DNA of 33,719 nt from Competibacteraceae bacterium UBA2792 (GTDB lineage: Bacteria; Pseudomonadota; Gammaproteobacteria; Competibacterales; Competibacteraceae): the NCBI GenBank assembly GCA_002352125.1, contig DEHU01000074.1, positions 3,229 to 36,947 on the forward strand, written 5' to 3'. The notes under the pieces were generated by a model, which did no database searches, had not been told where the DNA came from, and was given only the letters and a program-made list of their open reading frames with translations. Position 1 is the first letter of the stretch; each line of letters opens with the position of its first letter. This document shows, piece by piece, positions 25,410-33,564 of the stretch. Made by a program: the position numbers and the translations under genes.

Positions 25410-25688
25410 ATGTATTTATGTATCTGTAAAGCGGTTTCCGACCAGCAAATCCGGCAGGCAGTCGAGCAGGGCGACCGTACCGTCGGAGACGTGAGCGCGC
25501 GTTTCGGGGTGGGCATCGAGTGCGGCAAGTGCATCGATGCTATCCGCGAATTTCTCGATGTTTGCCTTGCAGTATCGCCAACGACTTCCGTGGATACCGC
25601 GGTAGCGCCGGCGATGGCCGTCGCGCCATCACCACCCGTTGCGGATGACATCCCGCAGCGAGCGGCTTGGTTCGCCATCGATTTGTGA
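25410..25688 (+). CDS. bfd: Bacterioferritin-associated ferredoxin (Bfd-like [2Fe-2S] protein)
   Basis: Small electron carrier that in characterised bacteria reduces and releases iron from bacterioferritin. ATG 25410 follows GGGGGAG. Product of 92 residues: the BFD-like domain MYLCICKAVSDQQIRQAVEQ has the four cluster ligands Cys 4, Cys 6, Cys 38 and Cys 41 (pattern C-x-C-x31-C-x2-C). Bfd proteins are usually about 55-75 residues; the extra part is an Ala/Pro/Val-rich low-complexity tail from about 52 onward. No bacterioferritin gene is in the window. The next gene (GH13) is 230 bases away, so co-transcription is doubtful. Confidence 0.9.
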   Translation: MYLCICKAVSDQQIRQAVEQGDRTVGDVSARFGVGIECGKCIDAIREFLDVCLAVSPTTSVDTAVAPAMAVAPSPPVADDIPQRAAWFAIDL

Positions 25689-25918
25689 TGGCCGCAGCCG
25701 AAGAGCCAGTTGGCGGAAAGCGGCCGGGCGCAATCCGTCGAGCTGCGTTCGCGCCGTTTCTTGGTTGGCCGGTGTGTTCCAGCTACATACGAGCTGCTGG
25801 CGCCAAGGTTTCGTGATACGATTTTTAAATTATGTTCTGCGCTTGAACGGGCGCGATCTTGCTCGGGCGCGTTTTGTCGCGTTTCGGGAACCAGAACGAA
25901 GAACTCAGGGGAGTCGCT

Positions 25919-27199
25919 ATGCTGATCTACAATCTTTTTCCCTTGCTGGCCGGACCTTGCGGGAACTGGGAGCCACACTTCGAACGAGCCGCCGACATGG
26001 GGTTCGACTGGCTCTTCGTGAACCCGGTCCAGAAACCGGGAAGTTCGGGTAGCTTGTACTCCATCGCCGATTATTTCCAGCTCAATCCGCTGTTGACCGA
26101 TCCGAATTCCAAACTCTCTCCCGAGCAACAACTCCAAACGGCGCTCGCTACAGCCGACAAGCTCGGTCTCAAAGTGATGGTGGACTTGGTGATCAACCAC
26201 TGCGCTTTCGATTCCGATTTGACGCGCCAGCATCGCGAATGGTTCGTCCAGGAAAACGGCAACATCGCTCATCCGTTCTGCATGGAAGACGGCCACAAGG
26301 TAGTGTGGGGCGACTTGGCCCGTTTCAACCACCAGCATACCTCCGATCCCGAAGGACTTTATCGTTATTTTTACAAGATCGTCGAGTATTTATTGCAATT
26401 GGGGTTCAAAGGTTTCCGCTGCGACGCGGCCTACCAGATTCCCGGTCACCTATGGAACCGATTGATTCACGAGATTCGCCAAAAATATCCCGACACGGTT
26501 TTCACAGCCGAAACGCTCGGTTGCACCGCCGACCAGACCAAGCAAACTGCCCAGGCCGGTTTCGATTACGTGTTCAACAGTTCCAAGTGGTGGGATTTTC
26601 ATGGCGCGTGGTTGATGGAGCAGTATCACTTGGTGCGCGAAATCGCTCCTTCGATCAGTTTCCCCGAAAGCCACGATACCGAGCGACTGTTCCAGGAAGT
26701 TAACGGCAACGTGGCGGCGATGAAGCAGCGCTATTTGTTTTCCGCGCTGTTCTCGGCCGGCGTGATGATCCCGGTCGGTTTCGAGTACGGTTTCCGTCGG
26801 CGCTTGCACGTCGTCAATACCCGACCGAGCGATTGGGAGCAGCCAAACGTTGATTTGTGCGACTTCATCGCCCGCGTCAACGCCGTCAAGCGCCAGTACA
26901 AGATCTTTCAGGAAGAGTGCCCAACCAACGTACTGCCCTATCAAAACCCGAACGTCTTGGTCATGTGGAAAGCCTCGGCCAAGACCCACGAAGAAGCGCT
27001 GATTATCCTCAACAAGGATCCTTGGAATCACCAGTATTTCTATGCCGAGAACTTGAGCACCTACATTCAGGCGGGTGCACCGCTTGCGGACGTTTCTCCC
27101 GAGTATGCCTTGGAATACATTCCGCGACCGTTTTCTTACGACTTGCGACCTGGCCAGGCGTTCGTGCTAGCGACCAGCCGCGATCATCTGCCACGCTAA
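25919..27199 (+). CDS. GH13 alpha-amylase-family enzyme of the glycogen cluster
   Basis: Protein of 426 residues, catalytic barrel plus a small C-terminal beta domain. ATG 25919 follows AGGGGAG. The four GH13 regions are present: VMVDLVINH (87-94), GFRCDAA with nucleophile Asp 169, FTAETLG with acid/base Glu 198, and PESHDTER with Asp 253. The stretch NKDPWNHQYFYAENLSTYI recalls C-terminal parts of GlgE-related maltosyltransferases, but the protein is far shorter than GlgE (about 660-700) and lacks its N-terminal domain, so the subfamily is open. There is no signal peptide, so it acts in the cytoplasm on glycogen-like glucan as hydrolase or transferase. It heads a set with GlgA and two GH57 enzymes. 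Confidence 0.87.
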   Translation: MLIYNLFPLLAGPCGNWEPHFERAADMGFDWLFVNPVQKPGSSGSLYSIADYFQLNPLLTDPNSKLSPEQQLQTALATADKLGLKVMVDLVINHCAFDSDLTRQHREWFVQENGNIAHPFCMEDGHKVVWGDLARFNHQHTSDPEGLYRYFYKIVEYLLQLGFKGFRCDAAYQIPGHLWNRLIHEIRQKYPDTVFTAETLGCTADQTKQTAQAGFDYVFNSSKWWDFHGAWLMEQYHLVREIAPSISFPESHDTERLFQEVNGNVAAMKQRYLFSALFSAGVMIPVGFEYGFRRRLHVVNTRPSDWEQPNVDLCDFIARVNAVKRQYKIFQEECPTNVLPYQNPNVLVMWKASAKTHEEALIILNKDPWNHQYFYAENLSTYIQAGAPLADVSPEYALEYIPRPFSYDLRPGQAFVLATSRDHLPR

Positions 27200-27210
27200 A
27201 CACGAGAGGC

Positions 27211-27269
27211 CCGGGCGCGGTTCGAACCTTCCGGAAGAAGGTAGTCTGAACCGCCAAGCCCGCGCCCGG
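27211..27269 (+). promoter_or_regulatory. Structured intergenic RNA candidate between GH13 and glgA
   Basis: CCGGGCGCGG (27211-27220) and CCGCGCCCGG (27260-27269) are perfect 10-base complements. Inside are self-complementary GGTTCGAACC (27219-27228) and CTTCCGGAAG, and a competing pairing CGGTTC/GAACCG. No T-run follows, so it is more likely an mRNA-stability or translation element than a terminator. The glgA ATG is 23 bases after it. Confidence 0.55.
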
Positions 27270-27292
27270 AATACGAAAAAGGATAAAGGTTT

Positions 27293-28765
27293 ATGTACAT
27301 CGTACAGATTGCCCCCGAATGCGCCCCCGTAGCGAAAGTTGGCGGACTGGGCGATGTGGTCTTCGGCCTGAGCCGGGAGTTGGAAATCCGCGGCAACGAG
27401 GTTCACATCATCTTGCCGAAATACGATTGCATGCGCTACGACCAAATCTGGGGATTGCAGATCAGCATGAAAGATCTGTGGGTGCCCTGGTACAACGGCG
27501 CTGTTCATTGCTCGGTGTGGTTCGGCTTCGTTCACGGCCGCAAATGCTTCTTCATCGAGCCCCATTCCCAGGACAATTTCTTCAATCGCGGCCATTTTTA
27601 TGGCTTCTCGGACGATGTGAGCCGGTTCGCGTTTTTCAGCAAGGCGGCGTTGGAGTTTCTGCTCAAGGATAATCGCCGCCCCGACATCATCCATTGTCAT
27701 GACTGGCAGACCGGTTTAGTGCCGGTTCTGCTGTTCGAGCAGTACGCTCACGCTGGGATGAACTGGCAGCGAGTCTGTTACACCATCCACAATTTTAAGC
27801 ATCAAGGCTTAACCGGCGAATACGTGTTGTGGGCCACTGGCCTAACCAACATTTCGCACTACTTTAATTTCGACCGCCTGCGCGACAATTATAACCACAC
27901 CGCCGTCAACCTGATGAAAGGTGGCATCGTCTATTCCAATTTCGTGACCACGGTGTCGCCGACCCACGCCCACGAGGCGCGTTTTACCGATCAAGGCAGC
28001 GGGCTGAACCATATTCTGAACGTGCATCAGGCCAAGTTCGGCGGGGTGCTGAACGGCATCGATTACGATGTGTGGAATCCGGAGGTCGATCCGCATATCC
28101 CCAGTCGCTACGGCGTCGATACCCTGGACCAGAAGTACGCCAACAAGGATGCCTTGCGCGACCGTTTGTGGCTGCGCAAGGATTTCAAGCCGATCATCGC
28201 CTACGTGGGTCGACTCGACAGCCAAAAAGGCGTCCATCTCATCCATCACGCCATTTTTTATGCCCTGCGCCACAACGCCCAGTTCGTGCTGCTTGGCTCA
28301 AGTCCCGAACCACATACCAACCAGCATTTCTGGAACCTCAAGCGGCATCTCAACGACAATCCCGATTGCCATCTCGAACTGGGTTTCGACGAGGAATTGT
28401 CGCACCTGATCTATGCCGGGGCAGACATGATCGTCATGCCCAGCCTGTTCGAACCGTGCGGCTTGACCCAGATGATCGCGCTCAAGTACGGCACGGTGCC
28501 GATCGTGCGCGAAGTCGGTGGCCTGAAGGATACGGTTTTCGATAAGGATTACTCCCATAAGCCGTTCGAGGAACGCAACGGCTTCGTGTTCCAGGGTGCC
28601 GATCACGCCGGCATCGAATCGGCCATGCACCGCGCCATCGGCCTGTGGTTCGCCTATCCGGACGATTTCCGCCGGCTGATGGTCCACGGCATGAGCTACG
28701 ATTATTCGTGGTGCCGACCTGGGCAAGATTACTTGAACATCTACGAGTACATCCGCTGCAAGTAG
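27293..28765 (+). CDS. glgA: Glycogen/alpha-glucan synthase (GT5)
   Basis: Elongates alpha-1,4-glucan from ADP- or UDP-glucose in the cytoplasm. Protein of 490 residues, normal GlgA length. The N-terminal GT5 signature is KVGGLGDVV (Lys 15), followed by IIHCHDWQTGLVPVLLFEQ and VCYTIHNFKHQGLTGE. The C-terminal donor domain has IAYVGRLDSQKGVHLIHHAI and SLFEPCGLTQMIALKYGTVP with the key Glu 387, then VREVGGLKDTV. The usual KTGGL of E. coli is KVGGL here. It lies 93 bases after the GH13 gene and 68 bases before the first GH57 gene. No glgC is in view, so the nucleotide donor must be made elsewhere. Confidence 0.95.
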   Translation: MYIVQIAPECAPVAKVGGLGDVVFGLSRELEIRGNEVHIILPKYDCMRYDQIWGLQISMKDLWVPWYNGAVHCSVWFGFVHGRKCFFIEPHSQDNFFNRGHFYGFSDDVSRFAFFSKAALEFLLKDNRRPDIIHCHDWQTGLVPVLLFEQYAHAGMNWQRVCYTIHNFKHQGLTGEYVLWATGLTNISHYFNFDRLRDNYNHTAVNLMKGGIVYSNFVTTVSPTHAHEARFTDQGSGLNHILNVHQAKFGGVLNGIDYDVWNPEVDPHIPSRYGVDTLDQKYANKDALRDRLWLRKDFKPIIAYVGRLDSQKGVHLIHHAIFYALRHNAQFVLLGSSPEPHTNQHFWNLKRHLNDNPDCHLELGFDEELSHLIYAGADMIVMPSLFEPCGLTQMIALKYGTVPIVREVGGLKDTVFDKDYSHKPFEERNGFVFQGADHAGIESAMHRAIGLWFAYPDDFRRLMVHGMSYDYSWCRPGQDYLNIYEYIRCK

Positions 28766-28773
28766 GGACCGTC

Positions 28774-28796
28774 TCGATCGAGAGCTACTCGATCTC
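28774..28796 (+). promoter_or_regulatory. Small hairpin candidate between glgA and the first GH57 gene
   Basis: GATCGAG (28776-28782) pairs with CTCGATC (28788-28794) around a five-base loop; flanking bases can extend it weakly. A competing palindrome TCTCGATCGAGA overlaps it. It lies just after the glgA stop. Confidence 0.4.
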
Positions 28797-28833
28797 ATTC
28801 CCACAGTCCAGCTAGTACAGGAGAACGTTACGC

Positions 28834-30297
28834 ATGAGCCAGCTTCCGGAATACGTCGATGGGTTGCCGAATATCTGTGGCTCGGAATCCCTGGTGGAAG
28901 AAGCGCTGCGAGCTAGTCGCAACCAGCCGGTTTTCCTGCCGGAAAGCCGGGTCGATTTCGAGCGTATCCGCTCGGCTTGCGCCATCGCTCTACACATGCA
29001 CCAACCGTTGATCCCGGCTGGCGGTGGCGATCTGGCCAACGCCGCGATCATCAGTAATCTCAAGTACATGATGGACAACCAGGGTATCGGCGATAACTAC
29101 AACGCGCCCGTGTTCCACTGGTGCTACAAACGCATCGGCGAGTTCGTCCCACAGTTGATCCACGAGGGCAAGGAGCCTCGGGTGATGCTGGAGTATTCCG
29201 GGACTTTGTTTCACGGTCTGCGCGCCATGGGGCTGCACGATGTGTTCGACGCGCTCAAAAACGCCACCTGTAATCCGCAATATCGACGAGCGATCGAATG
29301 GTTAGGGTGTCCGTGGGGACACGCGGTGGCGCCCTCGACCCCGGCACAGGATTTTCGGTTGCACGTCAAAGCCTGGCAGCATCATTTCGCCGCCATCTTC
29401 GGGCTGGAGGCTCTGGCGCGGGTACGCGGGTTTTCGCCGTCGGAAATGGCGTTGCCCAACCATCCCGATATCGCCTACGAGTACATCAAAACGCTGGTCG
29501 ATTGCGGCTATCAATGGGTGCTGGTGCAGGAGCATACCGTGGAACGGCCGGAAAATGGCTGGGGGCCGGAGAAGAAACACCTGCCGCACCGATTGATCTG
29601 CACCAATTCCAAGGGCGAATCCGTCAGCATCATCGCCATCGTCAAGACCCAAGGCAGCGATACCAAGCTGGTGGCGCAGATGCAGCCTTATTACGAAGCC
29701 AAGGGGTTGTCGCGCTGGGAGTTGGCCGGCAGATCGGTTCCGCCCCTGGTGACCCAAATCGCCGACGGCGAGAACGGCGGCGTGATGATGAACGAGTTTC
29801 CGGGCATGTTTTTCCAAGTGGTGAACGAATCTTCGGGATCCGACGTGCCGATGATGAACGCCACCGAGTACCTGGAACATCTGTTCGCTGCGGGTATCAG
29901 GGAAAGCGATCTGCCCACGCTCCAGCCCCTGCTTCAAAAACGGATTTGGGATCGGTTCAAGCCGGGCGATGGACCGGAGAAATTGGAGAAAGTCATCGCC
30001 GAATTGAAGAAGGAAGACGGTCGCTTTCACATGGAAGGTGGCAGTTGGACTAACGATATCTCTTGGGTGAGGGGCTACGATAACGTGCTCGGTCCGATGG
30101 AAAAGGCCAGTTCACAATTTTACGAAAAAGTGTTGAAGCCGGCCGTGCCCACCAGCGATCCGCGCTATCGCAATGCGTTGTTCCATCTAATGTGTTCCCA
30201 AACCAGTTGCTACCGGTATTGGGGGCAAGGGCTATGGACCGACTACGGCCGTGAAATCTGCCGACGAGCCAATGCCATCGTCGAAACCGATTTTTAG
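28834..30297 (+). CDS. GH57 glycoside hydrolase/glucanotransferase (first of two)
   Basis: Protein of 487 residues. GH57 conserved regions are seen in order: ALHMHQPL (His 56, Gln 57, Pro 58), GCPWGHAVAPSTP, GFSPSEMALPN with candidate nucleophile Glu 204, and IADGENGGVMMNEFP with candidate acid Asp 311. GH57 members include 4-alpha-glucanotransferases, branching enzymes and amylases. Placement after glgA suggests glycogen branching or chain remodelling, but the activity cannot be assigned from these motifs. There is no signal peptide. A ribosome site AGGAGA lies 11 bases before ATG 28834. Its N-terminal 45 residues precede the barrel and match nothing I know. Confidence 0.88.
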   Translation: MSQLPEYVDGLPNICGSESLVEEALRASRNQPVFLPESRVDFERIRSACAIALHMHQPLIPAGGGDLANAAIISNLKYMMDNQGIGDNYNAPVFHWCYKRIGEFVPQLIHEGKEPRVMLEYSGTLFHGLRAMGLHDVFDALKNATCNPQYRRAIEWLGCPWGHAVAPSTPAQDFRLHVKAWQHHFAAIFGLEALARVRGFSPSEMALPNHPDIAYEYIKTLVDCGYQWVLVQEHTVERPENGWGPEKKHLPHRLICTNSKGESVSIIAIVKTQGSDTKLVAQMQPYYEAKGLSRWELAGRSVPPLVTQIADGENGGVMMNEFPGMFFQVVNESSGSDVPMMNATEYLEHLFAAGIRESDLPTLQPLLQKRIWDRFKPGDGPEKLEKVIAELKKEDGRFHMEGGSWTNDISWVRGYDNVLGPMEKASSQFYEKVLKPAVPTSDPRYRNALFHLMCSQTSCYRYWGQGLWTDYGREICRRANAIVETDF

Positions 30298-30345
30298 TCG
30301 TTGGGGTATTCAGCCACGCTAACCCTCGATTTATATAAAAAAGCA

Positions 30346-30379
30346 GGGTGGTGGAAAGATAAAATTGTTCCCACCACCC
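30346..30379 (+). promoter_or_regulatory. 9-bp perfect hairpin between the two GH57 genes
   Basis: GGGTGGTGG (30346-30354) and CCACCACCC (30371-30379) are exact complements around a 16-base AT-rich loop. No T-run follows. It sits between the first GH57 stop (30297) and the second GH57 start (30412), where it could set mRNA stability or damp read-through. Confidence 0.6.
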
Positions 30380-30411
30380 ATTACCGCGACCCATCAGGAA
30401 GAGGCTGAACC

Positions 30412-31602
30412 ATGGCGGACACCCTGTATCATGCGCTGGTGCTGAACCTGCATCAGCCTCACGGCAATCTCGAACATTTGTTGGAGCACAACGAATGGGA
30501 AGCCAAGGAATGCCTGTTCGCGATGGATCGGATTCCCCGCGTTCTGGCAGATTACGAAGACGTTGGCCGAGTTCATCTTGCTTTGTCCGGCACTTTGCTC
30601 GAAACGCTGACGAATCCGGAATTCCAAAATCGGGCTTACGGCGTCGTCGATTGCGGTGCTCTACTTTGGCAGTTGCGGAACACCCAGAGCATCGACATGC
30701 TCGGTACCGCATACTATCACCCCGTGCTGCCGCTTATTCCACCGGCCGATTGGGAGGCGCACCTAGAGCGGTGGCGAGGGGCGGCACGCCGGCAGTTTTT
30801 CCACAGCGACTTCCAGGGGTTCTGGCCGCCGGAGATGGGATTTTGCATGGAGATGATCCCGTTGTTGCGGCGCCGTGGCTATCGTTTCGTGTTGGTTGAC
30901 AGCGAGCATGTTCAGCCAGTTGCGTCGATGCGTTGGGAAGAGTTGCGCTATCGGCCGCATGTCGCTCGCTTTGGTGGCGAGGAGATCATCGTCATCGTAC
31001 GCGATCGCGACTTATCGAATGCCCAGGAATCAGGCATGGAACTGGAGTGGTTCGAGCGAGAGGTCTGGGAACGCACCAAGCACTGCAGTTTTCCGCCCCT
31101 CGTCACCACCTGCACCGACGGCCAGAACGGTGGCTGGTTCCGCAACGCTACGCCCGGCAGCAATTTTTGGGATGCGTTCTACAAGCCGCTGATGGAAAAG
31201 ACGCGGACTGGAGGGAACGCCATTCGGCCGATTTTCGTCAAGGATTATCTCGACCAGTTCGGCGTGGGTGACGAGGTCGTGGTCGGGCCAGGCGCGTGGA
31301 ATACCGGCTGGCACAACGGCCGCGATTTCGTGCAGTGGACCGGCACGCAAGCGCAGAAGGATGCGCTGACTCGGGTAGGCGAGATCAGCCAGGCAGTGCA
31401 GGCCGCACTGCGTAACGCTACCCATATCGGCTCGCACAACCCCGAGCTGTTGGCATTGCTAGAGGAAGCGCATTGGCGGGTATTGCGGGCAGAAACCAGT
31501 TGTAACTTTTTCTGGGGCGACGCCTGGGTCATGCGTTGTCACGCCGATCTCGATCAAGCTTGCGAATATTTGGATCGGGCTAACTCTTGCTTCAGCAGCT
31601 AA
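30412..31602 (+). CDS. GH57 glycoside hydrolase (second of two)
   Basis: Protein of 396 residues, compact GH57. Motifs: LVLNLHQPHG (His 14, Gln 15, Pro 16), LGTAYYHPVLPLIPP, FQGFWPPEMGF with candidate nucleophile Glu 141, and TTCTDGQNGGW with candidate acid Asp 236; the C-terminus holds RAETSCNFFWGDAWV, usual in this group. It differs strongly from the GH57 encoded just upstream, so the two are not recent duplicates and probably have separate jobs on the same glucan. ATG 30412 has AGGAAGAGG about 10 bases upstream. It is the last gene of the glucan set; a strong hairpin lies 70 bases after the stop. Confidence 0.88.
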   Translation: MADTLYHALVLNLHQPHGNLEHLLEHNEWEAKECLFAMDRIPRVLADYEDVGRVHLALSGTLLETLTNPEFQNRAYGVVDCGALLWQLRNTQSIDMLGTAYYHPVLPLIPPADWEAHLERWRGAARRQFFHSDFQGFWPPEMGFCMEMIPLLRRRGYRFVLVDSEHVQPVASMRWEELRYRPHVARFGGEEIIVIVRDRDLSNAQESGMELEWFEREVWERTKHCSFPPLVTTCTDGQNGGWFRNATPGSNFWDAFYKPLMEKTRTGGNAIRPIFVKDYLDQFGVGDEVVVGPGAWNTGWHNGRDFVQWTGTQAQKDALTRVGEISQAVQAALRNATHIGSHNPELLALLEEAHWRVLRAETSCNFFWGDAWVMRCHADLDQACEYLDRANSCFSS

Positions 31603-31671
31603 TCGGAATGGTTTGGGGCAGCGGTCGCCGTGCGGAATTGGTGTCTCTCGCTGTTTGAAGCCCGTGCGATC

Positions 31672-31695
31672 CCCTCGCCCGCTTATGGGCGAGGG
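31672..31695. terminator. Strong 9-bp hairpin between convergent genes, possible bidirectional terminator or REP-like element
   Basis: CCCTCGCCC (31672-31680) and GGGCGAGGG (31687-31695) are exact complements with a six-base loop. It lies between the ends of the GH57 gene and the convergent thioredoxin gene. There is no T-run on either side, so a palindromic dispersed repeat is an alternative; genome copies would decide. Confidence 0.5.
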
Positions 31696-31703
31696 AAGAT
31701 CAG

Positions 31704-31723
31704 CGGTTAGCTTCGGTTAGCTT
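31704..31723. repeat. Two tandem copies of a 10-mer
   Basis: CGGTTAGCTT occurs twice head to tail just after the hairpin at 31672-31695. No function is known to me; it may mark a small slippage event. Confidence 0.6.
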
Positions 31724-31750
31724 CTGCGACAGGCTTCGCAAAAGCGATTC

Positions 31751-32251
31751 TTAAAGCATCTTCTGGATCGTATCGCGCAGTTTGGGCATATCCAGTAGCC
31801 CAAGCCGGTAGTGCACGATCCGACCTTCCGGCGAAATGAGCACGGAGGTCGGAGTCAACCGCACGTTGTCGAATTCTCGGGCGATGCGTTCTTGGGTGTC
31901 CAGCACGATGGGGTAAGGGATTTGCCGCTGCTTTGCCAAGGTTCTGACCTGTTCTGGCGGATCGTACGCCATCGCGACGCCGATAATTTCCAAGCCCTTC
32001 GGGTTCAATTCTCGATAAAGCTCTACCAAATGCGGCATTTCCTCGATGCAGGATGGGCAAGTGGTTGCCCAAAACGTTACCAATACCGGTTTGCCGCGCA
32101 ACTGTTCCAGCGTCAAGGTGCGGCCATCGAGCGTTTGGCCAATCAGCGGTGGTGCTTGGCGCAAGCCAGCGGGCATGAACCACACTACAGCAGATATCAA
32201 AATGACCGCCAAGGCGATACCGGCGACGATGGTTTCTTTGTTCGGCTTCAC
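31751..32251 (-). CDS. TlpA/ResA-like membrane-anchored thioredoxin
   Basis: Thiol-disulfide protein of 166 residues. GTG 32251 is chosen because TGAGG lies at good distance before it; the frame is also open to a GTG at 32302 without a ribosome site. One N-terminal membrane helix (about 8-26) anchors a periplasmic thioredoxin domain: PLIGQTLDGRTLTLEQLRGK, the active site WATTCPSC (Cys 65, Cys 68) and the cis-proline region RLTPTSVLISPEGRI. TlpA/ResA proteins usually reduce periplasmic disulfides, often for cytochrome c maturation. The CPSC dipeptide differs from the common CPPC or CEPC. It is divergent from argC and convergent with the glucan cluster. Confidence 0.9.
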   Translation of the reverse strand: MKPNKETIVAGIALAVILISAVVWFMPAGLRQAPPLIGQTLDGRTLTLEQLRGKPVLVTFWATTCPSCIEEMPHLVELYRELNPKGLEIIGVAMAYDPPEQVRTLAKQRQIPYPIVLDTQERIAREFDNVRLTPTSVLISPEGRIVHYRLGLLDMPKLRDTIQKML

Positions 32252-32373
32252 GAGGCGGACCTCACTGCTAGTTAATGTTCGTAGCGAACGAACGATAGTC
32301 ACGCACTTGAAATAAGCCTACACCGGCTTTCGAAAGCGGCTTGGGCAGGACAATTATGCCAGACCGAATCCGG

Positions 32374-32402
32374 TTTGCGCGGATGAGCGGACACCGTATC
32401 AT
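32374..32402 (+). promoter_or_regulatory. Weak candidate promoter of argC
   Basis: TTTGCG (32374-32379), a 17-base spacer and TATCAT (32397-32402). The -35 is poor. A ribosome site AGGTGA lies before ATG 32442. Confidence 0.3.
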
Positions 32403-32441
32403 GCACATTTTCGGTTATTTGAACGCAGGTGAATCGAAGAC

Positions 32442-33473
32442 ATGATCAAGGCGGGGATTGTCGGCGGGACGGGTTATACCGGTGTCGAGTTGTTGCGGTT
32501 GCTGGTGGCGCATCCAGAGGTGGAATTAACGGTCATCACCTCGCGCGCGGAGAAGGGCATCAAAGTCGACGAATTGTTTCCCAATTTGCGAGGCCGGGTA
32601 GAACTGGCTTTCGTTGAACCGGATGATGCCATGCTGAAAAGTTGCGACGTGGTATTTTTCGCCACGCCCAACGGCACCGCCATGAAAAGCGTACCAGCCT
32701 TGCTGGAAGCTGGTGTCAAGGTTATCGATCTAGCGGCCGATTTCCGGCTTCGACAAGTGGAAGATTGGGAGCGTTGGTATGGGATGCCGCATGTTTGTCC
32801 GCAGTTGTTAACTGAAGCGGTTTATGGGCTGCCCGAGGTCAATCGTGAAGCTATCCGCAAGGCGCGGTTAGTGGCCAATCCCGGCTGTTATCCCACGGCG
32901 GTGCAACTCGGTTTTCTGCCATTGTTGGAAGCGGGTGCGGTCGATCCCCAATCGTTGATCGCCGATGCCAAATCCGGGGTCAGCGGCGCTGGCCGCAAGG
33001 CGGAAGTGAATATTCTGTTTTGCGAAGCGAGCGACAATTTCAAGGCGTACAACGTGCCGGCGCACAGGCATTGGCCAGAAATTCGTCAAGGTTTGATGGC
33101 AATGACCAATGGTCTGGTAGATTTGGTGTTTGTGCCGCATCTGACTCCGATGATTCGCGGCATTCACGCCACCTTGTACGCCACCTTGACCGATCCGAAC
33201 GTAGATTTGCAGACGCTGTTCGAAAAGCGCTATGTCGCCGAACCGTTCGTGGATGTGCTACCGCCGAAATCGCATCCCGAAACCCGCAGCGTGCGTGGAG
33301 TGAATCAGTGTCGGCTGGCGGTGCATCGGCCGCAAAACGGAAAAACGGTGGTGGTGCTGTCGGTGATCGACAATCTGGTCAAAGGCGCAGCGGGCCAAGC
33401 GGTGCAGAACATGAATCTGATGTTCGGCTTGCCGGAGACCGCTGGACTGAAGGAAGTCGCTTTGTTGCCTTGA
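32442..33473 (+). CDS. argC: N-acetyl-gamma-glutamyl-phosphate reductase
   Basis: Third step of arginine synthesis: NADPH-dependent reduction of N-acetylglutamyl phosphate to the semialdehyde, in the cytoplasm. Protein of 343 residues, normal for the long proteobacterial ArgC. N-terminal dinucleotide motif [18 protein letters not shown]; catalytic cysteine Cys 149 in [39 protein letters not shown] near the active-site histidine; and the C-terminal [21 protein letters not shown] 32442 follows AGGTGA. The neighbouring erpA gene recalls the argC-erpA vicinity known in Pseudomonas. Confidence 0.97.
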   Translation: MIKAGIVGGTGYTGVELLRLLVAHPEVELTVITSRAEKGIKVDELFPNLRGRVELAFVEPDDAMLKSCDVVFFATPNGTAMKSVPALLEAGVKVIDLAADFRLRQVEDWERWYGMPHVCPQLLTEAVYGLPEVNREAIRKARLVANPGCYPTAVQLGFLPLLEAGAVDPQSLIADAKSGVSGAGRKAEVNILFCEASDNFKAYNVPAHRHWPEIRQGLMAMTNGLVDLVFVPHLTPMIRGIHATLYATLTDPNVDLQTLFEKRYVAEPFVDVLPPKSHPETRSVRGVNQCRLAVHRPQNGKTVVVLSVIDNLVKGAAGQAVQNMNLMFGLPETAGLKEVALLP

Positions 33474-33506
33474 CGCAGGCATTGGTAAAGGTCAGCTAAA
33501 CTATTC

Positions 33507-33535
33507 TTGACCTTAAAGGTCAACAATTGGACAAT
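33507..33535 (+). promoter_or_regulatory. Perfect dyad overlapping a possible -35 upstream of erpA
   Basis: TTGACCTT (33507-33514) and AAGGTCAA (33516-33523) are exact complements around one central base. The left arm contains TTGACC, which with a 17-base spacer meets GACAAT (33530-33535) as a weak -10. A dimeric regulator could act here; it does not resemble the IscR sites I know. Confidence 0.4.
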
Positions 33536-33564
33536 CGAACGGTTTTTTGCAAGAGGATACAGCC

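Noticed and set aside
25919..27199. Calling the GH13 protein GlgE
   Set aside because: It is about 230 residues shorter than GlgE and lacks the N-terminal domain; only the C-terminal part is reminiscent.
27217..27240. GGTTCGAACC resembling a tRNA T-arm
   Set aside because: No anticodon arm, acceptor stem or CCA fits around it; it is explained as part of a palindromic hairpin region.
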